Positions 58,958 through 64,000 of a DNA stretch of 64,000 nucleotides are shown here, one piece after another (positions within the stretch are counted from its first letter, which is position 1; each line of letters opens with the position of its first letter). Below the pieces are notes generated by a model. The model saw only the letters and a list, made by a program, of their open reading frames with translations, made no database searches and was not told the origin of the DNA. This DNA is from Paenibacillus oceani (GTDB taxonomy: Bacteria; Bacillota; Bacilli; Paenibacillales; NBRC-103111): positions 45,837 to 109,836 of the forward strand of contig NZ_JACXJA010000037.1 in assembly GCF_014705615.1 (NCBI RefSeq). Direction: 5' to 3'. Position numbers and translations under genes: made by a program.

Positions 58958-60304
58958 ATGATGCGAAAAATGAATTGGAAGCTTGTGGGACCTGCTGTTG
59001 CAGTCGTAGCAATGGTATCCGGTTGCAGCGGGGGAGAGAGCGGCGGCAGCAAGCCGAAGGCCGCGCCCTCCGACCAAGCGGCTTCAGCGGCAGTCGATTA
59101 TAATGAAACGGCGGAGCTGACGATCTACGCGAGCAGTTCCTCATTTACCGAGGACATCTTCAAGTCGAGAGTCGAGCGTTATGTCCGCAGCAAGTTCCCG
59201 AACTACAAGCTGAACTATGTCAAGCCCGGCAGTATGACTGTGCCGGATATGATCGCTACCCAAAACGTTCCGGACATTTTTCTGTTCGCCCTGCCTGAAA
59301 TGCAAAAGAATTTGCTGCCTAACGGCTTGCAATATGACTTGACCGAGCTGATCGCCAAGCACAAGGTCGATCTGAACCGATTCGAACCGGGACTGCTTCA
59401 GACGTTCCGCGACGTATCGGGCGACGGAAAGCTATTCGGCCTGCCCGAAAGCACCAACCCGCACGTTATGTTTTACAACAAAGACATTTACGACAAGTTC
59501 GGCGTTCCGTACCCCAAAAACGGCATGACGTGGGATGAAGCATACGAGATGAGCCGCAAGATGACCAATTTTCAGGACGGGATTCAGTACCGGGGCGTCA
59601 CGATGTTTTTTCGCACCATGCTGACCAACAACGCGGCGTCGCTGCCGATCATCGACGCCAAAACCGGACGGGCGGCTGTCAATACGGCGCCTTGGAAAAC
59701 TATATTCGATAATGCCAAGCGCTTCTACGAAGTGAACGGCATGCTGACCGGTTACAAGCCGGGCGACGGCGCAGCGGAGCTGACGGCCTTTTATACGGAC
59801 AAAAACATAGCGGCTGTTATTTCACCGCTTTCCGCATATACCCGAGCGGGTATGAATGATATCGAGTGGGACATGGTGTCCGTTCCGGTCTCATCCGCGC
59901 AGCAAAAGACGGGGCTGCAGGTGGAGCCGAGAGCCTGGTTCATATCCAACACGAGCAAGTCGAAGGAACAGGCATTCCAGGTGCTGCTGCACGTGCTGTC
60001 CGACGAGGTTGAGCTGGCCAACAGCAAGTCCGGCAAGACGACAAGCTTGCAAAATGAAACGATCGCCAAAGCGTTCGGCGCCGAGCTGGAGCTGCTAAAG
60101 GGTAAAAACACGAGCGCCGCCTTCCACAACAAGGTCGCCCCGAGTCCGCAGGCGCCCGAGCTGGCTACCAATGGCGCGAACTTGCTCAGCAAGGAGTTCG
60201 ATGCCGTCATTCAAGGCCATAAGGACGTCAATACGGCGCTGCGTTATGCGGAAGAAACGATCAACAAAGCAATCGAAGAGGAAATAGCCAAAACAGGCAA
60301 ATAA
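58958..60304 (+). CDS. Sugar ABC transporter solute-binding lipoprotein
   Basis: 448 residues from the ATG at 58958 (GGGGGAG upstream; in-frame ATG at 58940 overlaps this site and is less likely). The lipobox is VSGC (Cys23). CUT1 receptor features: MFYNKDIYDKFGVPYPKNGMTWDEAYEMSRK, EWDMVSVPV and the terminal KDVNTALRYAEET. It follows an AraC gene in the same direction and is closed by the terminator at 60330. No permease gene. It may deliver the substrate of the FAD enzymes encoded upstream. Confidence 0.93.
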   Translation: MMRKMNWKLVGPAVAVVAMVSGCSGGESGGSKPKAAPSDQAASAAVDYNETAELTIYASSSSFTEDIFKSRVERYVRSKFPNYKLNYVKPGSMTVPDMIATQNVPDIFLFALPEMQKNLLPNGLQYDLTELIAKHKVDLNRFEPGLLQTFRDVSGDGKLFGLPESTNPHVMFYNKDIYDKFGVPYPKNGMTWDEAYEMSRKMTNFQDGIQYRGVTMFFRTMLTNNAASLPIIDAKTGRAAVNTAPWKTIFDNAKRFYEVNGMLTGYKPGDGAAELTAFYTDKNIAAVISPLSAYTRAGMNDIEWDMVSVPVSSAQQKTGLQVEPRAWFISNTSKSKEQAFQVLLHVLSDEVELANSKSGKTTSLQNETIAKAFGAELELLKGKNTSAAFHNKVAPSPQAPELATNGANLLSKEFDAVIQGHKDVNTALRYAEETINKAIEEEIAKTGK

Positions 60305-60329
60305 GCATAAACCGAAAAACTTCTCAGAG

Positions 60330-60368
60330 AACCGCATCTCCCCTGTATTCGCAGCGGATGCGGTTTTT
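60330..60368 (+). terminator. Rho-independent terminator of the SBP gene
   Basis: AACCGCATC (60330-60338), 18-nt loop, GATGCGGTT (60357-60365), then TTT. Confidence 0.85.
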
Positions 60369-60539
60369 GCATTTATTACATTTTGGATACCTTCAAGGAT
60401 AAGGAACTGCTTGGCATGGGCAGTTATGCGCAATAGCAGACGATAGTCATCTATGATAATATTTGGTTAATGGGGCAGGACCGGATGAACCCGGTACTCG
60501 TCCGGCACGAATAATCGTACATAACGGAGGGGACGCGAG

Positions 60540-60974
60540 TTGGAGTTCACGATACGAACGATTTATGGCGGTGCCGATAGGGTCACGCCCGCCGTCGTCC
60601 AATCGGTGCGCGACATACGACAACGCATAAAAGTTTCTATGCAGGATACCGTGTTTTCCTGCTTGCAGGAAATGGATGTATGCTTATGTTTCAACGGAGA
60701 TGTTTCGACGTATTATGATAAATCGGGTATATACCAGCCGCTCTTTTATAAAGCAAAAAAAAAATTCATAACTACAATATGCTTCGATGCATCAGAATGG
60801 AGCGGAGACCACGAGGAGGACACGAGCACATTTCGCACCTTATTACGGGACTATCTGCTAGAAGCGGGTGCGATCGTAGAAACAAAAGCTTCCAAAAACA
60901 AACTGGAATTTGAAAGACTGTTGTTCGATCGGTGTATTCGTAACGCTTTTGGAGACGGCAGCTCTTTAGATTGA
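60540..60974 (+). CDS. Hypothetical protein
   Basis: 144 residues starting at TTG (60540), 7-8 nt after CGGAGGGGA. No signal peptide or membrane segment. Notable are several Cys residues (FSCLQEMDVCLCF, TTICFDASEW, DRCIRNAF) and a run of ten A residues in the YKAKKKF codons, which could be slippery. I do not recognise a family. Small stand-alone proteins of this size beside variable loci are sometimes immunity proteins, but nothing here proves it. It is followed by the hairpin at 61019. Confidence 0.65.
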   Translation: MEFTIRTIYGGADRVTPAVVQSVRDIRQRIKVSMQDTVFSCLQEMDVCLCFNGDVSTYYDKSGIYQPLFYKAKKKFITTICFDASEWSGDHEEDTSTFRTLLRDYLLEAGAIVETKASKNKLEFERLLFDRCIRNAFGDGSSLD

Positions 60975-61018
60975 ATAAAGCAGTAAACCTGGAATGATCG
61001 GACGTTTCTTTCATTTCG

Positions 61019-61066
61019 AAGGATATATGTTCTTGTCCTTGACTACGGGCAAAACATATATCCTTT
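61019..61066. terminator. Hairpin terminator, member of the three-copy hairpin family
   Basis: The left arm at 61019-61038 (AAGGATATATG...TTGTCC) pairs with 61047-61065 with one bulged base and one wobble. The stem and the loop core TTGACT match the hairpin at 24303-24352, and TTTGCTG follows both. It separates convergent genes. Confidence 0.8.
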
Positions 61067-61080
61067 GCTGGATCAAGCCG

Positions 61081-61938
61081 TTAATGATGACGGTATTGTT
61101 TCGGCGTCATGCCCAACCGTTTTTTGAATATGCTGCAAAAATAGTTAAAGTTCACCCAGCCCGATTTTTCACCGATTTCCTGCACCGATGCGGCCGTTGT
61201 TTTCAGCAGAATGCACGCTTGTTTGATACGCCGGTCCGTCAAAAACTCCATAATCGTCTTGCCCGTCGTCTGGCGGAATATATAGGACGCATAATTTGGA
61301 GAGATATGCACCGCCTGGGCTAACGCTTCAAGCTGAAATTCCTGCTCATAATTTTCGTTAATCCACCGGATCATTTTCGCTACAGTCGGTTCGGCGGCCT
61401 GTTTTTTCTGCTTCGATACCATTCCTGTTTTCCATAACGGATACAAGTAGTGAAATACGTTAACGAGAAACAGCGCATTGCCCTCCATCTGGTTATAGAA
61501 AGGATACCGCTGCAGCCGTTCGTAATTTTCCCGGAGAAACTGCTCGAAGTTTTTCCAATCCGGCACATATTGCACTTGGGAGGTCGATGTATCGCTGCAA
61601 ATGTAGTCATGAAATTCGCGCAGCTGCGGAAACGCTTTCAAATTCTCCGAGAGATAGTTATGCTCATACTTCATCAGCGATCGGATATAAGGTTTTCCGG
61701 GGCCGATCTGCATTTGCAAATAATGCGGCTGGTACGGTTTGAGGAAAATCAATGTACCGGGCTTCACTTCAAATATGCTCTGCTCCAGAATGAGCTGACC
61801 GGAACCTTCATGTACAAATATCATTTCAATACCGGGATGGAAATGAAATAGCTGCTTGAAATACCGGGAGTTGTCAAAAAACATATCGAGCTTAACCGGG
61901 GCGTCAATCAGAAACGGGCAATGTTCAAAAATCAACAT
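61081..61938 (-). CDS. AraC-family transcriptional regulator, paralogue of the one at 10622-11482
   Basis: 285 residues. Cupin sensor with QLFHFHPGIEMIFVHEGSGQ (about 29-48) and GPGKPYIRSLMKYE; HTH pair at about 185-283 (LEALAQAVHISPNYASYIFRQT, VQEIGEKSGWVNFNYFCSIFKK). These segments match the regulator at 10622-11482 almost position for position, and both are divergent from paralogous SBPs. It probably controls the SBP at 62108, 169 bp away, in response to a related sugar. Confidence 0.93.
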   Translation of the reverse strand: MLIFEHCPFLIDAPVKLDMFFDNSRYFKQLFHFHPGIEMIFVHEGSGQLILEQSIFEVKPGTLIFLKPYQPHYLQMQIGPGKPYIRSLMKYEHNYLSENLKAFPQLREFHDYICSDTSTSQVQYVPDWKNFEQFLRENYERLQRYPFYNQMEGNALFLVNVFHYLYPLWKTGMVSKQKKQAAEPTVAKMIRWINENYEQEFQLEALAQAVHISPNYASYIFRQTTGKTIMEFLTDRRIKQACILLKTTAASVQEIGEKSGWVNFNYFCSIFKKRLGMTPKQYRHH

Positions 61939-62107
61939 AATTCCTCCGATAACATTCGACGTATTTTATTAGCATTTTACCATAAGAAATTGCAACTTTG
62001 ATATACCGCATTTATGATATTCTCAGGTTGTAGGGTTATAATCGATTTATGGATAGAGCGCTTACAACTCCAACATATGCGCTCAAACAAAAAGGGAGGC
62101 GTCGAGA

Positions 62108-63526
62108 ATGGGTAACAAGAGAACTACAATCGAACTTGCGGAGAGTCGCGCAACAAAAAACGACAATAGGCGCACAGGTGTTAAATTAGCAAAGTTCGCC
62201 AAAAACGCTGCAATATTCGGACTGCTCGCCGCAGTAGCGTCAGCTTGCTCGGGCGCCAACACCGGAGGGAGTACGACTGCAGGGACGGCTGTTGGGACGA
62301 CTGATAGCGGCAAAGTCCCGGAAGTGAAAAAGAAAGAGCCGGTCGATCTAGTCTTCTTCCAAACCTCAAGCGGTTGGACGGAAGCCATGTTTATGGAACA
62401 GTATGGGGACGCGATAAAAACAAAATTCCCCCACATGAATATTAAATTTATTCCAAGCGCGAAGACGACCGATTTGATTGCAAGCGGAACGACTATTGAC
62501 GTATTGTTTTCATCAGTCGGACATATTCATGCGCATCTGATTGCCAATAACATGCAGTACGATATGACCGAGCTGATCAAAAAGAACAATTATGATTTAA
62601 ACCAATTAGAGCCTTCAACGGTTGAGCTTATGAAAAAAATCGCAAATGGCGGAATGTACGGACTGCCGGTTACGAATACAGTTAGTGTACTTTCCTATAA
62701 TAAAGATTTGTTCGACAAATTCGGTGTCAGCTATCCGAAAGACGGAATGACATGGGACGACACCTACGAATTAGCCAAGAGGATGACAAGGACCGAAGGT
62801 GGCGTAAATTATCGCGGATTGGTAGCCTCGGTGGAACACATCGCTCAGACGAACCAGTTCTCCGCAGGTTATGTGGATCCTAAAACGGATAAGTCTTTGT
62901 TTGCGACGAATGAAAACTGGAAAAAAATCGCGGATAATCTCTCTCGTTTCTATAAAATACCAGGAAATGAGGTCGATTCCAAGACTGGCGTCCTACTAGC
63001 GCAGGTGGATGCATTCCGAAAAGACTTGACAGTAGCTATGATGGCTCACCTTGCTATCCCCGATAAAAAGGATGCCATAAAAAATTGGGACATGGTCAAG
63101 CTCCCGGAATTTAAAGAGCTTCCCGGTGTTGGCTCGCAACCTTATCCGACCTATTTCGACATTACTTCGATGAGCAAGCATAAAGATGAAGCGTTTGAAG
63201 CGATCGCCTTCTTAACGTCGGAAGAGTTCCAGTTGAAGCTGGCGAAGCGCGGAGACGTGCCTGTTCATAAGAGTCAAGCCGTACGCAACGCTTTCGGGCA
63301 AGAAGTGGAGCACTTGAAGGGTAAAAATATTAAAGCGCGGCTTCCGGAGAAGCTGGCCGAACCTATGGCGATGACAACTTATGATGCTCAAGCAAAAACA
63401 AAATGGGTGACCCACATGAACCAATTGATCACAGGAACCGGAAATGATGATATCAATACACTGCTGAGGAAAGCGGCAGAAGAAGCGGATAAAGACATAG
63501 AGACGATCAAGGCATCGAAAAAGTAA
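62108..63526 (+). CDS. Sugar ABC transporter solute-binding lipoprotein, paralogue of 12074-13399
   Basis: 472 residues. Ribosome site AAGGGAGGCG. The N-terminus has an unusually long charged leader before the hydrophobic core and lipobox VASAC (Cys47), so either a long signal peptide or a later start is used. The receptor core follows the SBP at 12074 closely: LVFFQTSSGWTEAMFMEQYG, LSYNKDLFDKFGVSYPKDGM, YVDPKTDKSL, FYKIPGNEVD and the terminal DDINTLLRKAAEEADK. Divergent from the AraC gene at 61081. What lies downstream, perhaps another catabolic operon, is beyond the window. Confidence 0.92.
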   Translation: MGNKRTTIELAESRATKNDNRRTGVKLAKFAKNAAIFGLLAAVASACSGANTGGSTTAGTAVGTTDSGKVPEVKKKEPVDLVFFQTSSGWTEAMFMEQYGDAIKTKFPHMNIKFIPSAKTTDLIASGTTIDVLFSSVGHIHAHLIANNMQYDMTELIKKNNYDLNQLEPSTVELMKKIANGGMYGLPVTNTVSVLSYNKDLFDKFGVSYPKDGMTWDDTYELAKRMTRTEGGVNYRGLVASVEHIAQTNQFSAGYVDPKTDKSLFATNENWKKIADNLSRFYKIPGNEVDSKTGVLLAQVDAFRKDLTVAMMAHLAIPDKKDAIKNWDMVKLPEFKELPGVGSQPYPTYFDITSMSKHKDEAFEAIAFLTSEEFQLKLAKRGDVPVHKSQAVRNAFGQEVEHLKGKNIKARLPEKLAEPMAMTTYDAQAKTKWVTHMNQLITGTGNDDINTLLRKAAEEADKDIETIKASKK

Positions 63527-63747
63527 GCGTTTACTCATGAAAGCAACGCGCAAGTAATGATTCCATCCGCCCGCCCAGAGTTGGTCTAAAATCGTTATAA
63601 CGAAACGGTCCATAGCGGGAAACGACATCGTCCAGTATACTAAAAGTATCCTGCAAGAAGGGAGCGTGATGGAATTGAACATGCAGACAAAGGTGATTTC
63701 GGTTTAACGACCGACCTGCGTCGGTTCTGTTGAACCGATTGAGCCCA

Positions 63748-63787
63748 AAAACAACCGCCGCGGCATTGATGCTGCGGCGGTTGTTTT
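63748..63787 (+). terminator. Strong rho-independent terminator
   Basis: AAAACAACCGCCGC (63748-63761), 12-nt loop, GCGGCGGTTGTTTT (63774-63787): perfect 14-bp stem, bidirectional. It probably ends the SBP transcript. Confidence 0.92.
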
Positions 63788-63876
63788 GCTAGACAACCCG
63801 ATTGAGGGCGGGCGGCTGTAGCTAAGGCACTCCTTCCCTCTCACGCACCAACGCCTGGGTTTGCACGTCAAATGAC

Positions 63877-63905
63877 CGTCCGGACGCCTTTGCCGGACGC
63901 TTTTT
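63877..63905 (+). terminator. Second hairpin terminator
   Basis: CGTCCGG, 9-nt loop, CCGGACG, then CTTTTT. Confidence 0.78.
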
Positions 63906-64000
63906 CATTGTAACTCACATTCCGCACCCCTACGACTCTGAAAATGGCGAATTTTGGTGTATGCTAGAGTCATAGAATCGAGAGTCGGGTCGGGAGCGGA

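Larger units (their letters stand above)
63527..64000. other. Non-coding end of window
   Basis: 474 bp without a supported gene. It contains a 12-codon frame (63669-63707, MELNMQTKVISV, behind GAAGGGAGCG), then a small hairpin ACCGAC-CTGC-GTCGGT and two terminators (63748, 63877). The last ~50 bases may be the promoter region of a gene that begins after the window. Confidence 0.4.

Noticed and set aside
62020..62110. Cre-like site before the SBP at 62108
   Set aside because: AGCGCTTACA matches only one half of the consensus; three mismatches in the core make it unconvincing.
1..64000. CRISPR array, prophage, transposase or integrase
   Set aside because: No regularly spaced direct repeats, no phage structural cluster and no transposase-like frame were seen; the tailspike-like genes are isolated and carry Tat signals.

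Overview
The window looks like chromosome from a mid-GC Gram-positive bacterium of the Paenibacillaceae (Paenibacillus or Cohnella type). The evidence is AGGAGG-type ribosome binding sites with several TTG/GTG starts, sugar-receptor lipoproteins with Gram-positive lipoboxes, many AraC regulators, a copper-amine-oxidase-like wall domain and Tat-exported beta-helix proteins. This placement is inference from gene content. I see no rRNA, tRNA, CRISPR array, transposase or prophage.

Layout. 0-2.7 kb: tail of a solute-binding protein (SBP), an AraC regulator and a divergent sulfatase. 3.0-6.7 kb: three-gene operon (two-TM protein, SBP-like plus von Willebrand A protein, TelA). 6.9-10.6 kb: a very large cytoplasmic CBM9-like/heparinase II-III-like enzyme. 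10.6-23.5 kb: an AraC regulator divergent from a likely eight-gene catabolic operon (SBP, TIM-barrel glycosidase-like protein, phosphotriesterase-family hydrolase, two amidohydrolases, a fucose/arabinose isomerase-like protein, an M24 peptidase-fold protein and a Tat-exported tailspike-like beta-helix protein). 23.6-27 kb: AT-richer small genes (VOC, SUKH, ArsR-SRPBCC). 27.3-31.7 kb: RND efflux adaptor and pump. 31.9-36.8 kb: a second SBP/AraC pair with a Tat beta-helix protein, flanked by gene remnants. 36.9-42 kb: LRR protein, GNAT acetyltransferase and an iron-regulated AraC/siderophore-receptor unit. 42.3-48.9 kb: a GntR-SBP fusion regulator, an SBP and a multidomain secreted propeller. 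49.8-54.9 kb: an FG-GAP/VCBS propeller, a broken discoidin-like gene and small genes. 55.2-60.3 kb: two coupled FAD proteins, AraC and SBP. 61-63.5 kb: another divergent AraC/SBP pair, paralogous to the one at 10.6-13.4 kb.

How it fits together. The recurring unit is an AraC or GntR regulator beside a sugar-type SBP and hydrolytic enzymes. There are five intact sugar SBPs, one partial and one remnant, but not one ABC permease or ATPase in 64 kb. The sulfatase, the heparinase-like protein and several other enzymes lack signal peptides. I infer that oligosaccharides are captured outside by dedicated lipoproteins, imported by permeases encoded elsewhere, and processed in the cytoplasm, with each module switched on by its own regulator.

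The most interesting points are: the orphan receptor modules; an AraC regulator that reads in frame through a near-perfect Fur box into an iron-receptor lipoprotein; a GntR-SBP fusion 300 bp further on; the uncharacterised 12-23 kb operon, with a metal-ligand-poor M24 protein and an amidohydrolase with no HxH motif; a 140-bp inverted-repeat-bounded element in two copies; and a hairpin family in three copies.
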